In this document: positions 50,823 through 63,200 of the stretch, in pieces
Layout: every line of letters starts with the position of its first letter
Position numbering within the stretch: the first letter of the stretch is position 1
Assembly: GCA_009869945.1 (NCBI GenBank)
Contig: WIXG01000181.1
Span: 62,001 to 126,000, forward strand
Direction: 5' to 3'
Length of the DNA: 64,000 nucleotides
DNA from: Mesaphorura yosii
Taxonomy: Eukaryota > Arthropoda > Collembola > Poduromorpha > Tullbergiidae
The notes under the pieces: model-generated
Databases searched by the model: none
Seen by the model: only the letters and a program-made list of their open reading frames with translations
Told to the model about the DNA's origin: nothing
Made by a program: the position numbers and the translations under genes

Positions 50823-50950
50823 GGAAAAACTGTTTCGGAACAATTTGTCTGGAAACAAATGTCTCGGAATAATTTATCTGGAAACAATTGTTTCGGAACA
50901 GTTTGTCTGGAAACAATTATCTTGCAACTTGCCAATTTGGAAACAACTTG
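50823..50950. repeat. Imperfect 29-bp tandem array with internal palindrome
   Basis: About four units of 28-30 bp (50823-50850, 50851-50879, 50880-50908, 50909-50938) plus the start of a fifth, each beginning GGAAACAA and most containing TTTCGGAA. Unit 3 contains the perfect 14-bp palindrome GAAACAATTGTTTC (50881-50894). It is non-coding as far as can be seen. Confidence 0.7.
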
Positions 50951-51537
50951 TAGGCCGTGTATGCGTCTTGAAAAGCTTGAAGTCAGGAAAGAATTCAATA
51001 CAAAATAACACAAGTAAGTCTGAGTCCAGTCCAGCATTTCTGTTGCGTTTATTTGTAGGTTTTTATATTTTAGGGACATAGGTACAACTCTTCCGTGTTC
51101 GTTCAACAATGAACGTCAAATGAATAGTTTACAATTCGCAGTATTAAATATACCTTTTCCAAATTTTTGTAAATTAACGTGAATAAAATTAGACGTATAA
51201 AGACAGTTCAGCGTACGCGTACTTCACAGTTCATAAATACTAGAATACACGCAATGAAGAGCACACATGTATCAAACTCGAAGATGATTCCTTTGCATTC
51301 GTCCTAAGCGCAGCGCAGCAAAAATTACTAAAGAACCTAAAGCCTTAATTAACATCAACCCAGGATCGATTTTAGGATTAGACATTTGCCACTAGCTCCG
51401 CTTTATCAGCAGGCAGGCAATCTGTGCGAGTATACAAATTAAAACCATAACTATTACATAACTAGTTGAAAATGATCACGTTTTCCTACTTTTAATGTAG
51501 AAAAGAACAATAAGTAAGTAACGAGATTGCATGGAAA

Positions 51538-53024
51538 TTATTTTTTTGTTGGTTGTTGTAATTGAGAATATTCATAGGGAGGAGTATGCGTAGTAGTCAA
51601 TGGCCAGTTATAATTATTACCGATTACAAAATTATTATGAGCTTGATTTTGTAAGTTATGACTTGAGTTAACTCCAGCAGCATTAAAATTGTTGGGAATA
51701 TTTTGAAGGTTTGTTGCGGACGTCGACGATGATAAAGATGGCTGGTGCATCACAGCAGGACTAAAGCCCACGTTTCCTGGGACAGCTGACGGCGGAGCAG
51801 ATGATGAAATATTCCGCTGCTGCTGCTGTTGGTAGTGCTCGTGATAAGATCTTTCTAGTGCCCTTTCCAATTCACGGTCTCTTGTGTTGGCTTGCGTGTA
51901 ACTTGATAAGAAGGGAAAATGAAGCTTCGTAAATGAGTTCGAAGATGATACAGATACCGCTGAAGGATTCGATTGACTTGATGGCATGGCGTTGGATGAT
52001 ACTAGACTAGACTGGATCGTAGATGCGGGCGAACTTAAGACTTGGTTATTAATTGGTCGCACATTTAGTGAATTATTTACCAATGGAGGAACAGGAACTG
52101 GCGAACAAGACGGTGCCATTGGAACAGGCTGATAGTAAAGAGAACCATTTGGCCTTCCAACTCCAACATGATTTTCCCAAGGCTGTGCTTGCATTTGTTG
52201 TACTGGGTAAGACGTTACTGACGCAGGTGACGATCTATTTGCGTTTATCCCTCTATAGGCTTGCATTTGCTGATCTTGTAATACTTTTCCCCAAATGGAA
52301 GCTAATTCTGCCTTGTCGTTCATACTTTTCAACTCAACACTGTCAAATGGGTTCGCCGTGTCAGCTTCGAAGTCGGAAAGGCTCACATTCGTTTTCCGAG
52401 TGCCTTGAGATTTTGTTCCGCCGATGCTAACGTGCTTTTCAGGAGATTTTGGAATGGAAAACGGTAGTGGTTCTTGGTGTACTGGCACGACTGGTAATAC
52501 AGCGTGAATGACAGCTTGGTTAGAAATTGGTACTGGTTCAACCTTTTCTTCATCATCTGATTGTCGTTTCTCAGACTGGTCTTCAGGACTACTTTCTCCC
52601 GCTTCGTTGTTAATAATTCCAAGAGCATCAATTTTTACTTGTTCAATTAGTAACTGCGCGAGCCTCTCCGCCTGTGCTGCAGCCTCAGCCGCCGCCGCGA
52701 CAGCCAGCTCCTCCTGCCTCCGTTTCTCTTCAGCGAGTCGCTCCTCATTTTTGATTCTCAGTCTTTCTTTCTCTTCCAGGAAAATCTCGTGCTTCACAAT
52801 CATTTGATTTTCCAGTGAGAAATCATACTGAAATCCAAAATAAACCTCATTTAGATTTATCTTGATAGCTAGTAAAATTTTTGAGATAATGGTGGGCTTA
52901 CCTCTTCCTCAAGCGCTTCTAGTGGTATGTGAATGTCAATGTCCCTGAATTGAGGCCTGCTTAAAGGGTAGAATTTCTTGGATAATCTGAATGGCACACC
53001 TCTCAACGAATCCCTGTCCGACAT
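51538..53024 (-). CDS. UBAP1: UBAP1-like ESCRT-I subunit lacking the C-terminal UBA region
   Basis: UBAP1 links ubiquitinated cargo to ESCRT-I in endosomal sorting. Two exons: 52902-53024 and 51538-52827 (470 aa). The N-terminus (GVPFRLSKKFYPLSRPQF and YDFSLENQ) matches the UMA domain that binds ESCRT-I. A charged coiled coil (EEKERLRIKNEERLAEEKRR, about residues 50-90) and the conserved central motif NVSLSDFEADTANPFDSVELK follow. The rest is Ser/Pro/Gln/Asn-rich. The tandem UBA (SOUBA) domain of vertebrate UBAP1 is not present; the ORF ends SQLQQPTKK. Either this lineage uses a UBA-less form or further exons are alternatively spliced downstream. The identification rests on the two N-terminal motifs. 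Confidence 0.8.
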
Positions 53025-54265
53025 CAGTGCACGTATAAATTATTTTGCACCACCTGTCGAACCTGTCCAATTGAGTTGAGGAGCTTGGTAGGGTAGGCAG
53101 GAGAGCTGAAAATAGTAATTAAAATACCAATCCACTAGTGCACACTCCAGTCGCCACAGCCTTGTCTTAGCAGGTTGTTTATTTCGAAGGCCACGCCAGA
53201 TTATTCAAAGCAATTTTCGAAATATGAAAGTCACCTTGTACTTACAGCTGATGTCCACAACCAATTAACTGCTCCCGCTGAGTTTACAATTTTGATTAGA
53301 TTCTGCAATTCCAAAATAGTAAGGTTGAGGCAGATGGCTCTGTGATCCCGACAGGATTAGTCGATAATTTCTAATTTTTCACGATTATTGCTATTACTTC
53401 TGATTTCTCAAGAATTAAATAAATTCTGATACGAAACTCTTAACTTACTGTCCTCGTGATGTGATTAATGCAAACACTGCCACAAAAACATGTTAATGAA
53501 TGAGGATCGGGAATAACAAGGAATAAGCTGCAAACGGGTAGAGCTGTCTGGCGATTAATGACTCTCAATGACGAAATCAAATTACGAATGTGACTTTTAT
53601 AAGTGTATTGCGATTTAGATATTCTGCGAGGATGACTAATAAACAAGGAGCTCTTTGGCTTGTGGCATTGGGTTCTTCGAAGCAAGGCTGCCTGCTCGAA
53701 TGCGAATATGTACCACACACATCAACAGCACAGCACAACAAACACTCGAATGGAAAGATCTGAGACAAAACAAATGCATGTATAAATGAGAAACGACGTG
53801 ACGAGAAGCGCACCAGCATTTTCCATTGTGACTGATAAATCACGAATGATAATTATTTATGACAATCATCCAGTACCAATCTTCGCTGAGTAGCGAATCA
53901 GAGTTTATTCTGGAAAAGTGCTACCAGATTAACATATTTATTGCCTATTTGGGGGACTCTCTCGTGAAATATAATTGCTGCTAAGAATTTTACTAAACTA
54001 GGCATATACAAAATGAGAAAATAATTTCACACTATCAAACGATATTAAAAGATTATAACTGTAATTCATAATGGTAAACCTGAATCACAGTTAGCAATAC
54101 AAATGATACATCTTACATGATGCGCCGTTAGACATTTTACAACTTCTATATTCTGTAATATCTGTAACACAATTACACAATATCTAATTGACTTCGGAGA
54201 ACTTTTCGACTGCGCTAAAGGTATTCTTCTGAAGATCTGCGGTGAATGACTGTTTGACTGATGCA
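53025..54265. other. Spacer between UBAP1 and HINFP
   Basis: About 1.2 kb. It holds the UBAP1 upstream region (acceptor-like sites suggest 5' untranslated exons) and the HINFP 3' flank. A minus-strand ORF at 53577-53843 with a hydrophobic start has no supporting context. No gene called. Confidence 0.4.
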
Positions 54266-56175
54266 CTAACTTGTAATTTGCACGTGATGCTTGATATCAA
54301 TAGCTTCTACTTTTGCATTCACATCTGTCGCATCACTACTTTGATAAGCTTCCCTAGCTGGTTGGTGTTCGTACGAAATCAATCTTAGGAGCCCGTCGTC
54401 CCATAGTCTGTATCTGATTTAGAACAGAAACAAATTGCATGATGACAAAATAGACCTGAATTATGAAGAGGCGAGACCCTTACCTGAAACGCGAATGTCC
54501 AGGTGGCCACTGAAGTTTGTGAGCAGTGATCAAGTGCTTGGAGAGGTAGGCGCCTTTGAAATACTTATTATCACACAAATGACACGCGTATTTTGACTCT
54601 TTAATTGAACGATGAATTTTGTCAATATGATTCTGAAGATTGACGGATGATTTTGAGGCGTACGAGCAGCCAGGTTCCTCACATCGGAGCATGGTATCAT
54701 CGTGTACAGCACAATGCTTGGTAATATCACCTTGAAACTTGGCCCTAATTTTTAGTGTTAATCGAAATGAGACATGGCACCTGGGCTAAGGTAAAATCGT
54801 TGAAAGCAGTGACTTACGTATAATTACAATAGGGGCACTTGTACGGTCTCTCCTTAGAGTGCTTGTATCTCATGTGGTGGGTCAATGTGGACACAGAAGG
54901 GCATTCCATTCCACATTTTCGACAAGGGTATTTATTGATATGTGCTCGAACATGCTCTCGATGCAGCCGTTCCGTCGGAAAACATTTTCGGCACGTCTCG
55001 CATGTGAACAATTGAGCATCTGCAAATGAAATGCGTGCCTTTAGGCGATACATTCATGTGTACGGGTCTTCGAGGAGTTGCCGGTTCCTTACCCATTCCC
55101 ACCAAAATTTGACGACGGCAGTGGTCAAAATATCTCGTCCTGTTTGAGAACAGACTTCCACACGATGGACAGGCTAACAGTTTCTCTTGCGTATGACTCC
55201 TCATATGATCTTTCAGCTTGGTGACGTTCGATACCTGACTTGAGCAACCTAATCAGAAAACCAGAAGAGATTATAACAGACAAGCCGAGGAGAAGCTTCG
55301 TTTTGACAAATGGTGAGGACAAAGATTTAAGATACCTGTCCAACGACATCGAATAGGTCGAGAATTCTGATTGCCTCGTTCGTCTTCGCAATGATATCGG
55401 ATGTGGTCGTAGTACTCTTGAATATTGACAAATAGCTCGGAACAAGATCCCCAAGCGCATCTCAAGTTGTCGGTCAAATCTGGCAAAACATTGCGATGCC
55501 CGTCGTTACCCGAACATGTCTGCAAATGCACAAATTACAATGGCAGGCATTATGGCGCACGCACTTCCCCCATACCTCATTCTTACTTACATTAAGATTG
55601 CACCGGACGGAAGTGTTGTAGCCAATGCATTTTAATCTTGTGTGATACGCATGTAGGAATAAATGTCTTTGGAGATCCATCGAGAACATTGACTTGTAGC
55701 CGCAACCCATCCAATTGCAAAGCAAGCAAACTGCAAAGGTAACAATAGTTCATTAACACAATCCAAGTACAATGATCGAAGATTTACGCAATGTACCTGA
55801 TAATGCTTGGATTTTTCCTGGTTTCACGTCTTCAAAGTGTTCAAAGCCACTAAACTCAGTGGAGCCAATCTCCACACCAGGAATATGCGATGAGACATGG
55901 TCTGCGAATTCTATCGGTACTGAAGTAGCGAAGGTACAACTTTCCCACTCGCAAACTAAAACGAATGTCTCGTCGTCGAATCGAACAGGCTTCAATACTC
56001 GCTGACCTTTGCGTTTTCCTTTTGATATAGCCATTGACATGGAACTGGCTCCGGCTTCGTTCGCAGAGTCAGGCGATGTGCTTGCTGCAAGACATTAGAG
56101 TTTATGACTTACAAATATTACGAGATATAAGTTCCTACTTCCTGAATGAAACTTTTTTTTACCTGATGCGGACAT
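54266..56175 (-). CDS. HINFP: Histone H4 transcription factor (HiNF-P), C2H2 zinc-finger
   Basis: Sequence-specific activator of histone H4 genes at the G1/S transition. Eight exons in phase: 56163-56175, 55797-56084, 55591-55730, 55336-55519, 55093-55248, 54818-55019, 54484-54744, 54266-54413 (463 aa). The first coding exon is only 13 nt. About nine C2H2 fingers follow the human order, including CEWESCTF, CNWMGCGYKSMFSMDLQRHL, CAWGSCSELF, DHMRSHTQEKLLACPSCG, CRKCFPTERLHREHVRAHIN, THHMRYKHSKERPYKCPYC and CHLCDNKYFKGAYLSKHL. The post-finger motif WPPGHSRFRYRLWDDGLLRL is the HINFP signature. The long acidic C-terminal tail of the human protein is shortened. It is head-to-head with uS5, about 590 bp apart. 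Confidence 0.95.
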
Positions 56176-56761
56176 TTTCCAAGCCTTGTACTCAACCGAT
56201 TCGGTTTCCCTCATGCATCCAAACGTTAACTGAAACAGATTCGATGGGGGTCACGGGCGAGGTCACACAAGACACAACTTCAGCTTTAGATTGACCGATA
56301 GAAGATAACAAATGGAGTAATATGAGTGAGGAAAGAAAGTTTACTTAAAGAAACAAAACAGAATCCAAAATCCAAAATGCATGAGCTCCCTCCCAGAGGC
56401 TGAGCTGAATGCTGCGCCACACGCCACGTGGTGACTGTTCTGTGCTTCACGAGCTCATACCTCCATTACCGGAATGCTTCAAAGAGACTCATTACAATCC
56501 ACGGCGTGCACACTCGAGTTTATCGTGTTCAACAGCTCTGATAAAAACTAATTAAACCACAACGTAAGTAACCAATTTACTACTAATTTACATTTAACTA
56601 ATCATCTGGGAGGCTAGACTTGCATTTTTACTAGAATTCAGTTACAATTTGCGAATATAGGGCTGGAAAATCAGTTTTGAACGTGCGCTGCGTGTATCAG
56701 TATTCTGTAACAGCCGGCATACGCAAAACAGGAACTAATTCGTGTTCTCTTGCTAATTAGA
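56176..56761. promoter_or_regulatory. Bidirectional promoter region between HINFP and uS5
   Basis: A 586-bp gap between divergent start codons of HINFP (minus) and ribosomal protein uS5 (plus). Both promoters must lie here. No specific element assigned. Confidence 0.5.
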
Positions 56762-57780
<1,019 letters not shown>

Positions 57781-58751
57781 GTTGGGGATTTGTTTTCTAC
57801 AAATTCATTTGTTACTTCTAAATCTAACTATAAAAACTGAAGTTGGAAATAAACAATTGAAGAGATAGACTGGCCGTTTGAGCTGTGTTTTGTTGATTAC
57901 TCACGTTTTCGAGCGGCGACCATACCCTGCTGATCCCAGCTTGGAAGCCATTTTGCTTGAGATCAGGATCCTTTGATTCCTGGATCCTGGTGGTATCATT
58001 TGCAAGCGTACTATTTCTTGGCTGCTTTCTCCTCTGCACTTCGCTAATGAATTATCTCTGTTCCACTCTAATCTAGAGTAAAGAATAATATTTGACTTTC
58101 TAACTACATTGAACTTTCTTTTCTCCCAACTTCGGGCCTTCACTTTTTGCTGGCATAAATTTACATTAATCAGAATAAAAAGAAACAAAACAAACACTTT
58201 GTGCAGAGACAAGAAGTTGAAAGTTTTTGAATCAAATCCAAAATTATGCATTCGAAGAAGAGCATGGTTAAGGCACATTGAAATTCAAGTACGTTTTCAC
58301 GCATAGCGCTTTCGTGTGCCGTGCGTTCAAGCCAAGTCAAGCCAGTGAACTAATAAATTGAAAACTTCTAAATAGAGTTTTCCGTTGATTAATGACTTAT
58401 TGACTTTCAGCAAGCAATCAAGCACAATTGGAATAGCGAACAGCTGAGAGTAAAAATTAATAAAAGCAATGATCTCCAAAGATGTTTAATCACTAAATGC
58501 ATGGGTCTGGAAAGACACGAGTGAAGATTGCAGGCAGAACAGCAGTTGAACTGAAGTGGCCCTGCCAGTCAATCTGCTGCCGGAATTCCTGACAAGAAGA
58601 TAGAGGCAAGGCTATTTCAGCCTTCGTATAATTTTGGAACGATGCGTAACAAGTGCCATTAAAGTACTTTTTAACGCTACGAATTTTACGCTCATCTCGT
58701 CAAATCAAAGTGCAGCACTAGACAAATTCATTCTATTGTATTTGAGTTTCT
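57781..58751. other. Spacer between uS5 and the Merlin element
   Basis: Holds the uS5 polyadenylation signal. A minus-strand ORF at 57901-58278 has a hydrophobic internal stretch but no family resemblance or splice support. No gene called. The last 8 bases are the Merlin target-site duplication. Confidence 0.4.
58744..58751. repeat. Target-site duplication, left copy (Merlin)
   Basis: GAGTTTCT, identical to the copy at 60240-60247 on the other side of the element. Confidence 0.9.
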
Positions 58752-58790
58752 GGTAGTGCCACGATCCACTCACTACCGTGTACTGCACTG
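58752..58790 (+). repeat. Merlin terminal inverted repeat, left
   Basis: 39 bp starting GGTAGTGCCACGATCCAC and ending CTGCACTG; the right repeat is its reverse complement apart from one C/T difference. Confidence 0.93.
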
Positions 58791-58936
58791 TACTTTCATT
58801 TACATGTTCCAGTCTCTGCACTGAGACCTGTATCTGTAGGGCAAATTTACATTTATGCACTTGAGTCTCTGCATGATTCATAAAATTTCATGTTCAGTTT
58901 CACGGCGACAGTGCTACAGTATAGACCTTGTAAACA

Positions 58937-60081
58937 ATGGCTCTGACTTTGAAAACATTTTACGCTACAATAATTAAAGATGCAGAAACAGCGACAGCAT
59001 TCTTAAAAAATCGTGGGCTTCTGAGTATGAGTTTTGACGTGTGTCCAAAAGTTAAAAACGGAGTGCCATGTGGTGGAAACTTGAAGCAAATCAAACGAAA
59101 CGATCGGCCGTATTTACGTTGCACTAAACGAGGCTGCCAAGCTTACCATTCCACTCGCAAGGGGAATAAATTCTTTAGCACAACGAAGTCAACTGGAGCC
59201 GCTGCAAGTAACCTTCCAGTCGATTGTATTTTGGAGTTGGTGTTCATGTGGGTTCGACGAATAAATGCAACCATGGCACACGATTCGACCGGAAGAAGCA
59301 ACGCGACAGTTACCACTTGGTATAATCTGTGTCGTGAAGTATGCGTCTGGAAATTCCAAAAGCGCGGGAAAACGGGTGGGCCTGGGTTAATTATTCAGAT
59401 AGATGAGAGCTTATTCCAGGTATTAGTGAAGGTTCATTTTAAAGTTGTAAAATTTAGATAACTGCAATTGTACACATTGCAGGGGAAAAGGAAGTACAAT
59501 CGCGGTCGGCTAATGACTGGGGACAGGCAACCTCATAAGAGACCTAGACTAATGCCTGAGTTGGAGGTTGTGGAAGAAAATGAGGCATTATCTGACGACT
59601 CGGAAAATGACAAGGAAAATGACCTACCAGTCTTGGAAATTGAATATGACATCGCTCGAAATTATGGCAAACGCATGCAAGGGCCCTGGGTTTTTGGATT
59701 GATTTGTAAAAATACAAAGGAAGTAAGATTATTCACTGCTCAAAAACGTGATGCAGCTACTCTCATACCCATAATCGAAAGAGAAATTCAGCCTGGCAGT
59801 ACTATTATGAGCGACCAGTGGCGAGCATACTCATCTTTGAGATCACGCAATTTCGAACACCAAACAGTTAACCACTCAGAGTTTTTCATTGACCGAACAC
59901 AGGGGCTGAAACCCAGACAATTGAGTGTATTTGGAGGCATGTGAAAGCACGTTGTGGAATAAGGACAAAGGGTGCCGACCATCTTTTGGAGAAGAAGCTA
60001 ATCGAGGAATGGTGGCGAAGTTTAAATAAGCAAGACACTTTCAACAATTTTCTAAATGATGTGAAAGAATACAATTCGTAA
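58937..60081 (+). pseudogene. Merlin (IS1595-type) transposase with a frameshift
   Basis: DDE transposase. Exon 1 58937-59419; a 63-nt intron (donor GTATTAG, acceptor ATTGCAG); exon 2 from 59483. A zinc ribbon (CPKVKNGVPCGG ... CTKRGC) precedes the catalytic core: first Asp in IQIDESLF, second Asp in SDQWRAYSSL. The reading frame breaks at the short G run 59902-59905 and stops at 59942-59944. The rest of the family sequence, including the third catalytic residue (Glu in TIECIWRHVK), continues in another frame to a stop at 60079-60081. One base appears to be missing; a base-calling error in the homopolymer is possible. A charged acidic insert separates the first and second Asp. Confidence 0.9.
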
Positions 60082-60200
60082 ATATTTCCTTCTTTCGAAA
60101 ATATGAATAAAATGTCGATTTCACGAGTTAATGCAGAGAAAGCCCTAATGCAGAGACTATAAAATGCACACGAATCTTGCAAGTGCAGATACGACATAAG

Positions 60201-60239
60201 CAGTGCAGTACACGGTAGTGAATGGATCGTGGCACTACC
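60201..60239 (-). repeat. Merlin terminal inverted repeat, right
   Basis: 39 bp ending GGCACTACC at the element boundary; reverse complement of the left repeat with one mismatch. The duplication GAGTTTCT follows at 60240-60247. Confidence 0.93.
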
Positions 60240-63200
60240 GAGTTTCTCTGCTGTTTACATTTCACTCGAACACTTTTATCTTATAAAACAAATGAATGGG
60301 CATTTTTGCAGAAATAATTAGTATTACGCATTTTTGAAGTTAAACATTTGCATTTGCATTGAAGCCGAAATTCCGTATCCTCGTATAAAAAGGATTTGAT
60401 AACACATGAAATGAAAATGATAATGTACAAAGGGAATGTTATTACTGCAACCAGCTAAACTCACAAATAAAAGCTTCCTTGCAACTGGTAACTTCACAAC
60501 AACGACCATGAACTTTAAAATTATCTTTAAAATGTCAATGTTTAAATTAAATTATTAAATTAAAATTGTCGTATCCTGTGAAGATCGTCGAAGCCTTCTG
60601 TACCGGCGACTGATGATGTTCCCTGCTCAAGTTCTGTTCCCTCATCCTTCACTCCTCAGCAAACTCTTGACTTGAGTGATCATTTTCTGTGATTGTCTTG
60701 TCCCTTGTTCTGATTTAAAGGCCAGAGAGAATCGATTTCTGCTGCTGCGCCTTTTATTGCTCCTGATCACTGCTCCGGGCATTCTCTAACTCATAAACCA
60801 CCCAAACAACTGGTAATCCACGCACGCTGAAAGTTGCATTGTTTGGTGGATTAAAGCAGATTTTGGAATGCTGTCTTTATTTTTATGTATAGCTCGTCAA
60901 AGTATATAGTTTACGGAGTCTAAATTCATGTTTCATTTCATTTTCATACGCCGGAGAAGTAGAATCCCAAGCTTCACGGGCACATCTCCGGGCAGATTCC
61001 ATTGATTAAATACTTTCAAAATGACTGGCCCTGAACCGAAATCATCCGGCTGTGTGGTACCAAAATTCATGATTAATAAACTTGGAAGGAGGACGAAATA
61101 AACTGTGGACTTTATAGATCACAAACGTGGAAATGACATCGCATCGCATGCCCTAGCCTAGCATAAACTTTAGCTACCTTCAGATTTTCATTGGAAAAGG
61201 TATGAGCATGGTTTTTACGACAGTGTCGTTATTATTTTGTATTCGTATTCCAAGACCAGTCTCGATTTTCCATTATAATTTAAATCTCTTGAGATACAGG
61301 ATTACAGACAGATGTAGGGAACGCGTACAAATGTGAGGAAAGAGACTGAGTTTTATTTTGCGATGGTATTCTTGAATTAATGCTCGAGTTCGTCTTCGCG
61401 AAATCATGAAACTCAGTCGTAGAGTATAGAAAGGAATCTTCATTCCATTTACTCTCTTTGCGCTTCAAGGTTTTACTTTGTAAGTGTTGTGCATTGTATT
61501 GACAGCCCAACACCTCATTTTTTATGACTCGTATCGTATTGTGGTTTATAGCGTCGTATGACAGAATGCCAATGCCAGACGCATTATGATCTGAAATGGT
61601 GCCCGTAAACAAACAGTAGTAGTAGCAGCAAAACTTAATATTTTCCTTTTCGCATGACACAAGACAAAAATCAAAGGTGAAAGTAAAAGAAAAGGAACCA
61701 TCAATCACTGTGCACTGTACCACGCGAATTCTGTTCTGCGAGTAAAAGCATTGTATTTCATTACATCATTTCGCGTGCCTTTGATTCTTTCTTATTACCA
61801 CTCCCATTTATACTCTGCAAATTAATATTGTTGTTCTGCTGCCGCGGCTATACCGCATTTGATTCAGGAACCCGCACGCAACGCAAGACGCGCAAAACCC
61901 ATTGACCTAAAAATAGTACACGCGACTCCATTGCTACACTGGGAATTTTTGTTACGCAAATTAAACCGAAACAGCCTTAAGAAAAGAAACAACCAAATAC
62001 TCACCGAAAGAAATTCATCGCTTGCGAACTAGCGTGAACGGAACGCGAAACCATTTTAATTTTCATTTTATGTTCCTTGAGTGATGAATAGCTCGTATCA
62101 GAGAAAAAATTACTGTTAGGTTCAGATCTTGCTTCATACTCAAGGCAAAGACATGAAATGGTAATGAAAAGATTGTAATTTTCTCGTCTCATTCAAATTA
62201 TCCATCAAAACTCCTGCTCCGTTCTTTCCAGTAAATTTTATTTACATCCTATACTGCCCGAACAACGAACATGAGGCTGTTCAAGAAATGAAAACATTTC
62301 TAGTTCCTTGAAATTGTAGAATTCGTGGAATTTTTGACATGCAACGGTAATTTACTGCTGGACTAGCCAGACCAGAAGTGAAAGTTTCTGACCACAATAA
62401 CGCCCGAACTCTTTATCTTTCTTCTAGTGATTAGCACACAAAGACATGTCAAAGTGAGTCGTTCCACCATTAATGACCAGAGCGTATTGAGTTACAATTT
62501 ACATCGTTTCGTCCTTTAGATGTTATGTCTTAACGTGTGATAGGTGAATACGTCAAGCTTCATACTTTTCCGGTTGCTAGAAATTTCTCTTTCCATTTCC
62601 ATAATGCAGTTCGTGTCGACAAAACAAGATGCAGAGGAAGGAGAACAAGACATATTATGAACACCGTTGACACATTAGTTTATGTCAAGCGCTCAACCTC
62701 ACATATAATGGAGAAAGTGACTAACTGCTGCCGCTCCTGTGAAAGATTTCGACGCTCACAAAATCCAAGATTCCAAGCTCAATTTTCTATGGTATGCACG
62801 CCATTTTCTGTTTCGGCACTCGGCTTGGAACGTCGGAACTTTTTCGGAGACGGTACGTGTAAGATCAGCCCTGAATGAAGAAGCGTTCTACGGACGGAGA
62901 GTGGGTGATAGCGACAGTGAAGTTTTGTTTTGCTCGAGACAACACATCAGGGCAAATGGACAAACCAAGAAGGATTCTTTCGTGGGGAAAGATTTTCTGA
63001 ACTGAAATACTACAGAACAGTACAAAATGATTGGACTCAAGACAGACTATATCCGGGTCCGGATGATGTGTAAAGCAAAATTTCGATCCCCAAAAAATCC
63101 ATCAAACTTGCCGTTTTTAGTTGGCAACCTTTAGAAGGCAAAGAAGAAACAATTCCGGAATAAGTTAATAAAGTTACGTCTGGAATGCCAAGTTGAAATT

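Larger units (their letters stand above)
50236..51537. other. Spacer between STK19 and UBAP1 with repeats
   Basis: About 1.3 kb upstream of STK19 and downstream of UBAP1. It contains an imperfect inverted repeat (50673-50768) and a 29-bp tandem array (50823-50950), listed separately. ORFs through it are artefacts of the tandem array (translated repeats of NCFxxNxSET). No gene supported. Confidence 0.45.
58752..60239 (+). mobile_element. Merlin-superfamily DNA transposon, nearly complete
   Basis: A 1488-bp element bounded by 39-bp terminal inverted repeats (58752-58790 and 60201-60239) that begin GGTAGTGCCACGATCCA and differ at a single base by eye. The flanking 8-bp duplication GAGTTTCT is exact (58744-58751 and 60240-60247). 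Terminal repeats, 8-bp duplication and an IS1595/IS1016-type transposase with an N-terminal zinc ribbon define Merlin. The near-identity of the termini indicates recent insertion. Confidence 0.93.

Noticed and set aside
50578-51109. Minus-strand ORFs with repeated NCFxxNxSET peptides
   Set aside because: They are translations of the 29-bp tandem repeat; adjacent frames are equally open.
53577-53843. Minus-strand ORF of 88 aa with cysteines and a hydrophobic start
   Set aside because: Lies in the UBAP1 upstream region with no splice context or recognisable family.
57901-58278. Minus-strand ORF of 125 aa with a hydrophobic segment
   Set aside because: No homology, no splice partners, starts inside the ORF at no favoured ATG; likely chance.
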